Part shown: piece after piece, positions 51,101 through 61,730 of the stretch
Numbering within the stretch: position 1 is the stretch's first letter
Layout: each line of letters begins with the position of its first letter
Source of the DNA: Saccharomycopsis crataegensis
Lineage: Eukaryota; Ascomycota; Saccharomycetes; Ascoideales; Saccharomycopsidaceae
Direction: 5' to 3'
Assembly (NCBI RefSeq): GCF_037102585.1
Contig: NW_027043829.1
Coordinates: forward strand, 744,001-808,000
Length of the DNA: 64,000 nucleotides
Notes under the pieces: generated by a model
The model's database searches: none
What the model was told of the DNA's origin: nothing
The model's input: the letters and a program-made list of their open reading frames with translations, nothing else
Program-made: the position numbers and the translations under genes

Positions 51101-52814
51101 TCATCCGTACATCAGCAATGTCCATTTTGAATTGAAAAATCCATTGAAGCTAAATTTGAACTATAAGCAATTTTTGCTCAAGATCAACGTCGGTGATTTT
51201 GAAATTGAACAAGGAACTTTAGAATTCAGTACTGAGTCCGACGGTTTCCAATTGATTGGCAACGACTTGCAAGCAGTTCTGAAAAAAAGGGTCCCGAAGT
51301 ATCTTGACTCTCAGGAATTTGATTATGATGATGATAGCTTATTTGATAGTAACTCTATTGACCCAATTGAAATTTCGGCAATCAACAATAATGAAAATGA
51401 CCAGATCATTTATAAAATTGGTAAAGTTACTGCCAATTCTATTGTGGAAATTACAATTCCTTATGCCATTAAAGAGTCTAAGACTTCAGCAGGTGGATCA
51501 TCAGCCATTAAGAACCTCATCAATTTGAAAACTAAAATGACATATACCTCGGATAACAAGGAACATTCTTTGACTTCTTATCAAGATTTAAATACCACCT
51601 TGACCATTGCGGTGTCGGTACAAGATACTTTCAAATCTGACAGATTGTTTTCCAAATTTTCGGTAGGAACTGCCGATCTACGAGCACCAATCAGAATTTT
51701 ATCTACCGATTTGTTATCAAATGAAAAGTATAATACTTCAACTTCCATGAAGACAGGTCCTTTGGTTGCATTTGGTGAGCAACCAGTGTCTTATTTCTTT
51801 AAAATCGAACCTGTTGAAAAAGATTATATTACGAAAGAAAAGGATTCCTTGAAATTAATAGTGAATTATAGAAACCTAAGTGAAGAGATTTTTGAAGGTG
51901 TTTGGAAATATTTCAAAGAAACGTACTTGCTAAACAGATCCAATGAAACTCAAAAGAATCATATTTCCAAGTATATTTTGTTGTTAAAAGATTACTTATT
52001 CAAATTATTAAGATTTGATTTAAATGAATACGCATTATTCAATAATATCAAGATCAAACATTTCGACATTCTTGAATTTGCTGAGCTTTTTGCTCATTTC
52101 TTCCCGGAAGATAGGTCAAAGTATCTTGAAATCTTCAAGAAATTCATTGACTCTTTGAAACAATCAAAATTGGATTTGCCTATTGAAGATTTCAAGTATA
52201 TCAATTCTATAGAGAGACATGGCAATGAAGAGATTCACAATAAGGAAACCGAGATCAACGACTTCTTCAAAGGTATCAACAGGGAATTGTTCATTAGTGT
52301 TGCGATTCCTTTAGTTCAAGTTGTTCATAACATTCATCTTGAATTTGATAACAAAAGTCAATATGTTGTCGGGGAACCGATTACTAGTACTTTCAAAATC
52401 CAATCACTAGTTAATTGGCGCGGTGATAAGGATGCCAATGACTCCGTTAGCTCTTCCGAAAAAGGTCAAAAGAAGAAGAGAGTGGCTTTTGAAGATCCAA
52501 ATAAGGATTCTATGACTGAGCACTTCCAACTTGATTTTGTTGGTCCTCAAGAGAATTGGCTCATTAGTGGTAAGAAGAAATTCCAGTTTTCAGTCAATAA
52601 GCAAGGTGAAAACGGTAATAGCAAAATGTGTCAAAATGATATTGAATTGTTTTTGATTCCTTTGAAGATTGGTAAATTGGTTTTACCTAAAATTGAAATC
52701 AAATCAATCAACAATCACTTAAATGATGATTTCTCAATGGAAGTCGATTACAAAAACAGCTCTCAAACTATATTAGTGGTTCCAAATCTTGATAGGGTAA
52801 CATTTGCATTTTAG
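48108..52814 (+). CDS. TRS130: TRAPPII subunit Trs130 (TRAPPC10 family)
   Basis: A 1568-aa protein from ATG 48108 (MSTIINNEPSGMANIKKVKI); a further in-frame ATG at 48141 (MANIKKV) is also possible. The N-terminus carries the TRAPPC10/Trs130 signature (ISYYDPFSVYPKIQKDL, LPLTNLHWKASEKSPLRSI). The central part is an alpha-solenoid, and the C-terminal third is beta-rich (immunoglobulin-like), ending ILVVPNLDRVTFAF. TRAPPII activates Rab11/Ypt31-type GTPases at the late Golgi. It is about 40 percent longer than S. cerevisiae Trs130 (1102 aa); the extra length is spread through the solenoid and loops. Frame is intact with no visible intron. Confidence 0.88.
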   Translation: MSTIINNEPSGMANIKKVKISYYDPFSVYPKIQKDLDSKLPLTNLHWKASEKSPLRSIPCLDVELVEEIPKSIKSTPLVKTIDDQMQKKITRDPVSLLKRASTIMKTGNDSSIEGSGFDLVTEPIQKVEDSTNESALTDLTKSINDSYLKIMFFEAQNIDQYKLNVRPFIKEWFKQSIDSSKLPTDWLLVFYLSQGGKDDYTTAFKYGLLDKIKLDFNNYKNGSFLDDHAPSSSNSGVNSTNALKILKIKHDYANTTEYNQGWNALFSSIKTGVLNTFTERINFFEYKIDKFLNSCAPPVDDVKSKRISKIDNGPNFASEMNIGLYFLMNENLGILYHDLSLYEDSLTQYDNLQKIFQFYLQRHGDSNLPVKFLNEVGFESNFEQNPFYFNIFKSIKESSFNEGEEKVHELSNSTYEQIAPMVFESLTNFNNSIFDQLRKRILNNAVSYFDLKNYFFLKEITLINSILFNSFSQLSSTPSVNSVYIHDLLKRLKTFVVDTLFGILNFKSKEASSFDTFKLIEYCFTMVDNYLLFINEYFFKPPQKASNNQYPNLPPLGNKAHSVYSQNKDINDTIGELRLIQRFFLVMLGKFYEYKLDNIFIDKSVDYKLSQCISQAEYSTEAFQFDHPLLTRVFKSFENYGKYFKYLTESAIGNFNVSDKPRTVDILSIDIALLNYQIGNYTDSLNVLLNCPNFYNEQGWEYIGFYLLQVFINCLEKVMQKNDTDLQNLTSDDKDELEKLAETVSYNKVLLCKSYLDLISTLIDSSNPAAGKMTEISLSSESICSNSNFVNNNLENINKYLTNPSEIDRVIKKLLSLKNEISLEYDVSKIFKYKIDPFVNSQEKNSYNVEIEVDNFAMFLTEVGENEDERILDFDKIELVLQNIVDRDEVVKFSLDKADYNDEQVIKDKFYFKKGKNKFALESRDIIVGRFGIKELKIAIGGITLVKNHISTRSMLFGQTETDGSVKDNSVQGSIDEKKFDDLEDELIYDFKTIILIHPYISNVHFELKNPLKLNLNYKQFLLKINVGDFEIEQGTLEFSTESDGFQLIGNDLQAVLKKRVPKYLDSQEFDYDDDSLFDSNSIDPIEISAINNNENDQIIYKIGKVTANSIVEITIPYAIKESKTSAGGSSAIKNLINLKTKMTYTSDNKEHSLTSYQDLNTTLTIAVSVQDTFKSDRLFSKFSVGTADLRAPIRILSTDLLSNEKYNTSTSMKTGPLVAFGEQPVSYFFKIEPVEKDYITKEKDSLKLIVNYRNLSEEIFEGVWKYFKETYLLNRSNETQKNHISKYILLLKDYLFKLLRFDLNEYALFNNIKIKHFDILEFAELFAHFFPEDRSKYLEIFKKFIDSLKQSKLDLPIEDFKYINSIERHGNEEIHNKETEINDFFKGINRELFISVAIPLVQVVHNIHLEFDNKSQYVVGEPITSTFKIQSLVNWRGDKDANDSVSSSEKGQKKKRVAFEDPNKDSMTEHFQLDFVGPQENWLISGKKKFQFSVNKQGENGNSKMCQNDIELFLIPLKIGKLVLPKIEIKSINNHLNDDFSMEVDYKNSSQTILVVPNLDRVTFAF

Positions 52815-53148
52815 CTATATATATTTCTTTGTTTTTTATTCTCATTTCTTTTCTACAACGGTACTTAGCTTTGTTTTCTTGGAATAAATCTATGAACAAT
52901 ATATTATATATTTTTCAGTTTTTGGTGTAGTATTCTTTCTCTCTTATGCTTATCTTATCCATCATATTGGTATACGAATGTGTAAAAAAAAAAATCACTG
53001 CACTACCCGGCTCCCATGGGCCAATTATTTTGTGTTCTTTTGTAAGTGAGAAAAAAATACCAAAATTAACAAGATGGAGTGGAGTATACCTATAGGTTTG
53101 GAGATCAATAGAAAGATAAACAGTGAAAATAGCCATTTCTTCAGAAAG
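52815..53148. other. Intergenic between TRS130 and NDUFB7
   Basis: TRS130 3' UTR (TA-rich near 52815-52830 and 52900) and the NDUFB7 promoter. No gene seen. Confidence 0.55.
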
Positions 53149-53663
53149 ATGTCAGTTACAGAATTCCCACCTTTGCGTATGTTTCTTTTTTTCGTATCCG
53201 TTTTTTTTACGTTACTGTTCTTTGTGCCATGATAATGCAGATTGAAAAATCATTAAATATTACGATTGGGTATTTCAAAAGATCTATAATCATGATAATA
53301 ATAGCAATAGTAATTATTACAATAATAATGAATGATAAGAAGGAGTATAGTATTTGTGGTGGTGGTGGTGGTGGCGAGTGGACCTGCCTCATAATTTAGG
53401 GACCTAACATTTCGACTAACAAAAAACATAAAGTCTCTAATGAAGAGATGAAAAAGAATAAAATCCCATTGGCCTACCGTGATAGATGTGCTGGGTTATT
53501 GGTTCCACTCAATAAATGTCGTAAAGAAGGTTGGTATATGCCATGGAATTGTGTGAACGAACGTCATGCTTATGAAGAATGCCAATATTTGGACTTCAAG
53601 AGAAGAGTCAAGGAATTGGAAGAATTGAAAGAAAAACTTAAACAAGAACAAAAGAGCGATTAA
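53149..53663 (+). CDS. Complex I subunit NDUFB7/NB8M (B18), one intron
   Basis: Exons 53149-53176 (28 nt) and 53434-53663 (230 nt) give 85 aa. The splice yields MSVTEFPPLLSNEEMKKNKI, continuing PLAYRDRCAGLLVPLNKCR. Twin CX9C: C-AGLLVPLNK-C and C-VNERHAYEE-C, as in NDUFB7, with the family phrase MPWNCVNERHAYEECQY. It has a coiled basic/acidic tail. It is an intermembrane-space-facing accessory subunit of NADH:ubiquinone oxidoreductase. The 257-nt intron has donor GTATGT and branch GACTAAC; the first AG after the branch is an AAG, an uncommon acceptor. An alternative start inside exon 2 (53448) would lose the conserved N-terminus but keep both motifs. Confidence 0.93.
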
Positions 53664-56600
53664 ATCATTTGAAAAACAATATTGATCAATAGCGACTCAT
53701 TGGTGAAGAGAAAAGAAGGAAGCTCAAACTTATAGCACTATAATCAAAAAGTTAACTTTGATTTTAAAGACCCCTAATGAATGAATGATTGTGAGAACCT
53801 ATTCATGTGTTGTTGCATTTGTGTAATTATCTGCAGAAAGTATATGTCCATCTATTATAAGGCAAGGTGTTCAGTGTTTTCTTTTTTATTTTTTTTTTTT
53901 CAAAACATTTTTTAACCTCAAATTTTTGACAATGTTGTATAATCCTACACCTGTCAATCAATTACCTTCATCTCCTTCTTTAAATTTTGCATTATTATTT
54001 TTTTCTTGGTCCATTAATTCATATTATAGTATAATAATTAATTCGGAAAAGAGAACAGTATTTTATTCGGTGAAATCAATCTATGTATTCTTAAGAGTAC
54101 TGGTATTGTGATTTTGTTTTCTCCCATGTAAGTCAACTATGATTGATCAAAAAAGGCTATTGATTTTTTTTTGTCCTTATCGTATACCCGATATGACAGT
54201 TATCAATCTTTATTGGTAATAAGAAAGCCAAGGGTGGTTATCTGCCACAAAACTAACTAATCTTGGGATATATTGAAGGAGCTCTCATCAATTATAAAAG
54301 CAAAATTCGTTGTTTATTAAATTTCATTAGTTTGATAATAATGCCGTTACATCCAACAAGAAACATATAATAACTGTAAGGTAAAACTTTATCTCCATAG
54401 CGGCCAGAAGAAGTCTAATACTAGATCTCTGTAGAAGACGCCAATTAAAGCACTAGTTTGGGCTATTCAGGTTTCTAACTATATTTCAATCTTGCATATT
54501 TGCTTCGATTAATCTTTATCATTAACTTCTTGTATCAAAAAATAAAACTCATTTGGTTCCGAGACCAAATCTTTCTTGTTCATTTCTTTAGACTCAGATG
54601 CTGATGCTGACACATTAATATCAATATTCGCATTTTTTAAGGTAGCTTGTCCCCATTCATATCCCCAATTTGTTAATAATAGCAGGAATCTGTAAGGGGT
54701 TTGGGTTTCATAGAACCAGCTATAACATTCCAAAAACGAAGAAAGGATCCCATTTTACTCAATAATACAATACGCCTGTCTCGAAAACCTCAACTCCCTA
54801 AAAAAAGCTGCTTTGAAAGAATAGAAGCTTTCTTCAGTCTTTTTTATTCAATTTTTCTCCATAACTATGATCAAGTGTCGAAGATTATCTGTAGAGGCAG
54901 CAGTGTCTCATATTTCTCGTCATTTGGATTTATTTTCCATGTGAACATCACATCACATGTATGTAGATCAAAGCAACCAACTATTTCAAAAAAAAAAAAA
55001 AAAAATACAAATCAATTTCCTGGAGTCGCGCATTTCGCTTGATTGAAATATGAGGTAATTCGCTGAATATGTTTCATAGATAGCTGATTGGAGGGCCTCT
55101 TCCACTATCACTAAAATTATCAAACCTGGCGACAAGGATAAAGAAAGCTGTTGTTCTTTGGTGATTGAAAATAAAGGATTTTTGTGAACTGACACAAAAA
55201 CTAGCATCAGGGTTTGACAAAAAAAAACTTTATTATATTCAAATATTAGGGAACAATAAATGTAGTACAAAATCAACTCATCCTTATTCCTTACCAGGTG
55301 ATGAGAGCCAACATGCCTTTCATCTATTTCGCTAATTATGATATTTTTCTTTCAATCCAGTTGATATGGTTGTTTCATGTCATTCTGTTATTTAATTTCC
55401 TTGTGACACAACTTCTATATTTTTGATCTTCTTCTTCTTCTTCTTCTTCTTCTTCTAAGTTGCTTGACCGGTTAAGAACAACAAACTGTAAACTCTATTT
55501 GTGAGGAAGCAAGGTTCGCAAAATGCTTTGCGCACGCGGAACTGTTCTCCATAGAAATAACCGTGCAACTGGATCAGCCCTTATTTAAGCGAGGTGGAAA
55601 ACTAGATGTCAAACACTAAAATGAGAACAACCTCCAGGAATTAAAGCCTAGGGAATAAGTATCCAGTATCATCTAGGAAATCCAGAATAGAAAACGTACA
55701 ATGTGTTTCTCTTTCCCCACAAAAGCCCCTGGCATATCTGGAACTTAATTCAATTTAAAGTGAGTATCAGTTAATTTTTGCGAGCGCTTTTGTTTCGATA
55801 GGAAACAAACCCTATTCAAGTATCCAAAATCTTCACTTAAGGAGGAGGGGCGTTAACGTGTCCTTATTCAACTCTTTTACATACATTTTTGGGTATCGGC
55901 ATTGAAACAACAATGTATTACGCAAGGATGCACCAGAGCATCTGGGTTTCTACAACGTTTATGTTTCAATACAATATAACATAGATATTCCATTACCCTA
56001 TTGCTATAGGGGTTTTGAAATTTTCCATATCTATGGTCTCAGTTATCTTATCTTCATCCTGGATGCCTCTATTCAGGTTAAACACCTTCAATACATTTAT
56101 TTTTGCGGAATAGGATACATTTGCTTCTCAAGAACAACAATAATAACAATTATTTTTTTTTTTTTTTTATTTTCAATATTGCGGTAACAATCATCCCGAT
56201 GAAAATTTAGTGTCTTGGAAAGAAATACGCCAACAATAAACGCAGCCTGTTAATACATATCGTGACTACTGTGCAGAACGTTTTGGATCATTCTACAGAT
56301 GCGATGCTTTGTTTTGCTTTACATGCAGAAACACAAAGAGCCAGAATCAACAAGTTGATGTCCATGTATGTATGCATTGCGACACTGAAATCTGAAAAAT
56401 GCCCCGTATTGAAGAAAATTAAAAAAAAAACAAAAAAAAAAAAAGCTGCTAAAGTTTTTTTAGTTTACCAGCTTTTCTACATATACGATTTTTGTTTTGC
56501 TGTTTTCCTCCTGTTTTTTCTTCTAGAAATTCATGAACATGGCAGTCACAGATAATCTTCTCATCTGCTAGTTGTCGGGCTGTTAGTTTTTTTTTTTTAA

Positions 56601-57398
56601 TGCATATATTCTCGCTAATTGTACTGCCAGATCAAAAGCAACAGCCCAAAAACAGTGGAGCAGGAAGGCATCTCAGTAAAATTTTCTCTGTCACTTGATG
56701 TAGTGAGAATCATCATCATTTTCGTTCTCTTTTACTTTCCTGTATGTTTCTGCCTCGCCCATTGTCTATTGCTGGAAGCCAACATTCCTCAAGTCTGAGT
56801 ATTGCACTTTGTGACCTAGATAGTGCTAAGCTTATTTTGAACTTTGGGTGTAGTTTGACTTAGCTTTCCATTCAGTTTATAAAATCCTTAATGTTTTTAA
56901 TATTAAAGAATTAGCACATTCTGCTAATTACTTGTTTCTCCCATGCATTTACCGAGTTTTTAAAGCAGCGCATCCGACTTTGATATCTTTTGTTATTGAG
57001 TTATTACTAGGGCCAGAACAAATCCAGAATCTCAACAAGTTCACTATTATTATAATTTTTAGTATAGGATGAGAAAACTAGATTTTAGGCTACAATTTAT
57101 TTATTTCTATTTGATGTTATTTCTTTTGATTATCATACTATAGTATATATATTATATATGCAATACTTCTGGATAACTGTCATCCGCACCTAAGGGAGCT
57201 GGTATCAGCATTTGGAAATGCCGTTTTCTCAGGACAAACTTCACCAAAATATCGACATAAGGCTCCCAGTTTTGGTGTAACTTGGTTATATTGCGATCTA
57301 GTTATAACAGCGAAATCAGAGTATTATGAACCAGTGTTTCGCCTAAGTGGCTATTTTTTTTCCATGAGTAAAGAATGGAACTTATTCACTAAACAATA
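53664..57398. other. 3.7 kb gene desert downstream of the GATA-factor gene
   Basis: No convincing gene. Visible items: a minus-strand 81-codon open frame without ATG (54512-54754, contains TNWGYEWGQATLK), a CTT microsatellite (55428-55456), and many A/T runs. No LTR-like termini, tRNA or rRNA were recognised. The size suggests extended regulatory DNA or ncRNA associated with the GATA-factor gene. Confidence 0.5.
55428..55456. repeat. CTT microsatellite, about 9.7 units
   Basis: 29 bp of perfect CTT in non-coding DNA. Confidence 0.9.
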
Positions 57399-58196
57399 TT
57401 ACCTGAAATGAGTTCCTTGGTTACCGTAATTAGATGAACTGAAGGTTTGGTATGAAGATGGGGGAGGATTGTGAGATTGATAATAAGGATGACCGGCGCC
57501 CATACTACCAACATGTTGATGCTGAGGTGGGTAATACATTGCTTGTTGGTGCATTGGCATCTGAGAGTGTTGTGGGTATTGGTTGTTGTAGCAGTTAGGA
57601 TCAATTGCTGGATAGGAAGGAGAGTTCGATGGGACTTGATTTTGGGGTCTAATCTTTGATTTCATCGTTTTCTTCCTTTCCATTTCTTTCATAGCAACTG
57701 TAAGACCTTTGCGTTTCACAATTTTGGCGAAATAAAGACCACAAGCATTACATAATGTTCTGGCCCCATTTGGCCCTCGACGCCATTCGGGAGTCGAATC
57801 ACACTGGCAACATTCACATTGTAGCTTTTTCTTGAGAACGCTTTGAGAGCTGTTCGAAGATGCTGGAAGCGCCACAACAATAGGCGAGTAAGAGATATTA
57901 TTGGTACTAGAGTTTAACAACGATGATGGAGAAGAAGAGCAAGACGAGGAGGACGAGGAAGAGGGCGAAGATATCGATACTGAAGGAGAAAGATCGCATG
58001 GAAACGATGAGTTCAAGATAGGTATCTGGGGGCGTGGACACCCACGCTGGTAGTTATTATTTGATTCTTTGAGCAAGGATGAGATTGGTGGTAACAGCTT
58101 AGGATTTCTGTTGCTGTAATCATTATGACTATAGTTTCTATTGTGGAAATCGATAGAATCAGTTAGACTGGAAATTGGGGGTAGTTTGATGGACAT
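57399..58196 (-). CDS. GATA-type zinc-finger transcription factor
   Basis: A 265-aa protein (MSIKLPPISSLTDSIDFHNR). A Ser-rich N-terminal half (poly-Ser near 75-95) is followed by one GATA finger near 126-151: C-EC-C then an 18-residue loop containing TPEWRRGPNGARTL, then CNAC, i.e. CX2CX18CX2C, followed by GLYFAKIVKRKG. The C-terminal tail is Pro/Gln/His/Tyr-rich, as in activation regions. The TPEWRRGP type loop resembles fungal factors such as Gat2/Brg1 and Gat3/Gat4; the exact orthologue is not certain. Brg1 in Candida is a biofilm/hyphal regulator with long flanking intergenic DNA, which matches the deserts here, but this remains inference. A GTAA follows the last codons (HFR then stop), so a 3' splice variant cannot be excluded. 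Confidence 0.88.
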   Translation of the reverse strand: MSIKLPPISSLTDSIDFHNRNYSHNDYSNRNPKLLPPISSLLKESNNNYQRGCPRPQIPILNSSFPCDLSPSVSISSPSSSSSSSCSSSPSSLLNSSTNNISYSPIVVALPASSNSSQSVLKKKLQCECCQCDSTPEWRRGPNGARTLCNACGLYFAKIVKRKGLTVAMKEMERKKTMKSKIRPQNQVPSNSPSYPAIDPNCYNNQYPQHSQMPMHQQAMYYPPQHQHVGSMGAGHPYYQSHNPPPSSYQTFSSSNYGNQGTHFR

Positions 58197-59397
58197 TGTT
58201 ATTTAACTGCCTGATATTAAATGGAATAATCTATTATACTTGGAGAACAATCAATTCTATTGAGAATGTTAATTGAATATGTTTAGTAGTATCAATTGAT
58301 GGACGTTGACAATAATATAATTGAAAGGTATTGCAAGAAAAAAATTTCAAGCGGAGAATGGCCGGATAATAAATCCTTTTTATAATAGAAATTGCTTACG
58401 ACCAGAGAAACCGATATTGTTTACAGGGAAAAAAAAAAAAAATAAAAAAAAAAAAAATTAGGTATAGAAAAATGTTTTTAATTAGATTGGTTTTGAAATT
58501 GGGGTTAATTTTTTTCTTTTTTTTTTTTTTGGTTGGCCAGCATCGCAGAAATAAGCGAGATTGATCGATGGTTGTTCGGGTTGCAGCACCACGCGTAGAT
58601 TTTGGGTCACCGCATAGATCCTGGGTACAATGTGACAAGATAGCAAGTGGTGCGTCTCCTATTGGTGATTCTAGAAATATATTTAGTGATACGGGAGTAT
58701 GGAGTTAGGAGTGTGGATACCAGCGCCGTTGGGAGAGACTTTTAAACCAGAACTATTTTTTTCGGGTGCTTTTCTCCTGGTGATTCTGATCTTTGTGTAT
58801 ATTCACTATTGCTCACAATGTTTATTGTTGAGCCCAGGCAAGGTAGTTAACCATATCATCCCCCAGCTTTCTCTTATGTTGGCCCGAAATAAGTAATTAG
58901 CAACAGCACCAGAAAAAGATGAAATGAAATTAAAGTACAACTTAATGTTGTCATCACTTGCGTCAAAGTCTAAACTTACAAACGATTTGTTGTTTCTGCT
59001 GCAAGATTTTCTCAACCATCGCGGCAGGTTACGTCAAGATGCAGATGAACACTTTACATTTCTGCGAAAGTCAAAGTTTCCCTACAGTGCTTTACAGCAT
59101 CTGTGACATATTTGAGTCCCAAAAATATATTCCATTAGCGTGTTGTTCTCTCAAAATCAATGAAGTTCAAATAAGTAGTTCAAATCTCAAAAGTTACAAA
59201 TAGTGTAGGAGTACTTGATGAATTTTTGGAAGTAAGGCTAAGTAAGGTGCGACATGCAGGTTAATCACTGTGTACAAGGCAAATACCATGATGACATGTT
59301 CTGACAGAAATTTGGAGTTTTGCGTCCTAGTTTGGGTAGTGTAATTTGTTTATTACAGTTAAAATAGGATACTAGGATTGGTTGACATACCTGTGTC

Positions 59398-59417
59398 TAT
59401 ATATATATATATATATA
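59398..59417. repeat. TA dinucleotide microsatellite
   Basis: About ten perfect TA units followed shortly by GTGTGTGTG. Confidence 0.85.
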
Positions 59418-61702
59418 AATGAACAAAGGTGTGTGTGTAGATATATAGATACAGATCCCTGATAAAGAGAGATATGTGTATCACAGTGAAAATACATTTT
59501 CCTCAAACCAAAGAGTGATTTTAAAATAAGAACAGTAAGTGGAAGAATAAAAGAAAATGTGCTTCTAGCTCTGAATTGATAGCGTAAGTTTTCTTTTATT
59601 GAGAGAAAAAAAAATTATGAAAAGGTGCATCAGTAATTTCATCAATTCAATCTGAACTGCATTGCGTTGTCGATCTTCAATTACATGGATGGTTTGTTGT
59701 TGATGTAGGATAATTGCTTTATAATTGCTGCGGGACATTTGTTTTGACAATGCTATAGTTTTTCCTGTCCCCCTGTTTCCAAAATATGTTATGTTGGGCT
59801 AGCATTTCATTTGTGTCTTTTTTTGTTTTTTGCTTTATGTTTTATGGGAGGTGATCATCCGCCTCGGGTGACATGAATCTTGAATATTCAAAAATATCCT
59901 CATAAATATGTGTACACGATGCTCACTGCCAAAAAAACAACAATTGTTGTTTTTTTTTCTCTCTCTAGTTTTTCGCTTTATGCTACTAATAATAAATTTT
60001 TTTTTTCGTTTTATTATTTTTTCTTCTTATTATTAGGTCTTTTTCTAATAGCCTCCAATTGTTGGACTAATTAATGCTGGTCTCAAAACGATGAATAGGA
60101 CAATTATTTGTTATAGCCGATGAGATAATTTATTAATAAAAATAAATAAACAGATAAATGAGAGAAGAAATGAAAACAAATTAACAATAAAAATTTCCAT
60201 TTTTATGGACATTTAGTGATTGGCAGCAACACCAAGCAAATCTTTGTTATAATAATCCTATGCTTTTATAAGGTCTTCTAGCGGTACCGCATCGCTGATC
60301 ACAGGTACAGTTTATTCCTTGTCACATAAGGGACCTCTCAGAAATACACAAAGTTCGAAATCAAAAATATAAAGTTTGAGCAAGCAAAAGCCCTATAGCG
60401 CCCGAAGTACATATAGATGACGCATTAAGTGGATGGAAAAAAAAAAGAATAAATAAACAACCCAGCTCAAACTAAAAAAAGAAAGAAAATTGTCGCAGAA
60501 TTTTTACCAACTGTCCATATATTTCAATATATATGCTAGTTATGTATATATAATAGTTTATTGGCTTACGTCCTGCCTTTTCATCCATATATAGATAGCA
60601 TATAGCATATCTGTATATTATTAAAGGCCACCCGTCACCCGAAGCAAAAAAAAAAAAGCCTTTACATGGCCGTTTTAATAAAAACTCATATATATGTAAC
60701 TAATATATTGCTTTATATATAACATATTATATATGTTTCCGCAATCCCTGTTTGTGCCTGAAACCACCTATAATTTTTCCATCTGCCAGATCCAGGTTTG
60801 CCTTTGTGACTATTGTTGTGGTTTTTGTTGTGATTGTTGCTGTACTCGATCGATCCAAACCCTGGTTAAGGCTGTAGCAGCCCAGTCACCATCCATGTCT
60901 AGTTACAGTGTTTGTCCTTGTAGAATTCATTTCACCCATATTGGCCCCTTTGACCCAAGTAACTGAATCTTCAAAGACAAAAATAATTATAGCGCATTAA
61001 AATAAGAAATTACGTGCGATGGGATAATACATTAAAGTGACATGATACTTCGATGGGATTCTTATATATACACACATTGTGCCACGCATTCATGTCCAGC
61101 ACTATTAAAAAAAAAAAAAAAAATCCTAGTATTATCTGCATTCTTTCAAACATCCTTATCCATCCTTTATCCTTTCTGTACCTTGCTTTTCCTCCTGCAA
61201 AATTCTACTGTTAAATCTCTATGGAAGCACAATCATAAGGTACAGTCATTGATGATTTGAAAGGTGTCCCCACCTTGCAATGCAGCACTTGAATATTCTA
61301 AAATACAAATATACATATATCGAAGAAAACATGAATAAAAAAAAAAACTCAGGTTATTAACAACACAAAAAAAAGCATCCTAGCCAAGGGAAAAAAATAT
61401 AGAGTGAAATTGATGTCCTCCTCCACTGCTATCCAGTCAACAAAAAAAGTATAATTTCAGTAAGCCAATTCAAAGGAGTAATCCACTCATCAGCATGCAA
61501 TAAATTGGCTTATTGGGTAACATCGAGAAGGGTCGAATAAAACTTTGATATAATAAAAAAAAAACAAAAAAAAAAAAAAAAAAAAGAAGGTGTAATGTAT
61601 AATTCATATGGGCTGACAACCCACAAAAAAACAATGAAAAAAAAAATGAAACTTGAAATGTAATGAGCGATACGAAAAAAAAGTTAAAGCGACAAGAGAA
61701 AA

Positions 61703-61730
61703 GTGAAAAGTGAAAAGTGAAAAGTGAAAA
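61703..61730. repeat. Heptamer GTGAAAA, four tandem copies
   Basis: gtgaaaa at 61703, 61710, 61717 and 61724, inside a broader A-rich tract (61610-61800) next to the SBE2-like 3' end. Confidence 0.85.

Noticed and set aside
58699-58896. 65-aa plus-strand ORF with a hydrophobic centre
   Set aside because: No family resemblance and it lies in the AT-rich desert; hydrophobic content is expected by chance.
60285-60375. Possible tRNA from a GTTCGAAATC B-box-like match near 60345
   Set aside because: No A-box at the right distance and no acceptor or anticodon stem pairing could be drawn.
60733-60966. Cys-rich 77-aa plus-strand ORF (metallothionein-like look)
   Set aside because: The Cys run comes from a TGTTG/TTGTGA low-complexity tract; spacing is not CXC/CXXC-regular and the ORF tail is not protein-like. 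The region itself is kept as a finding.
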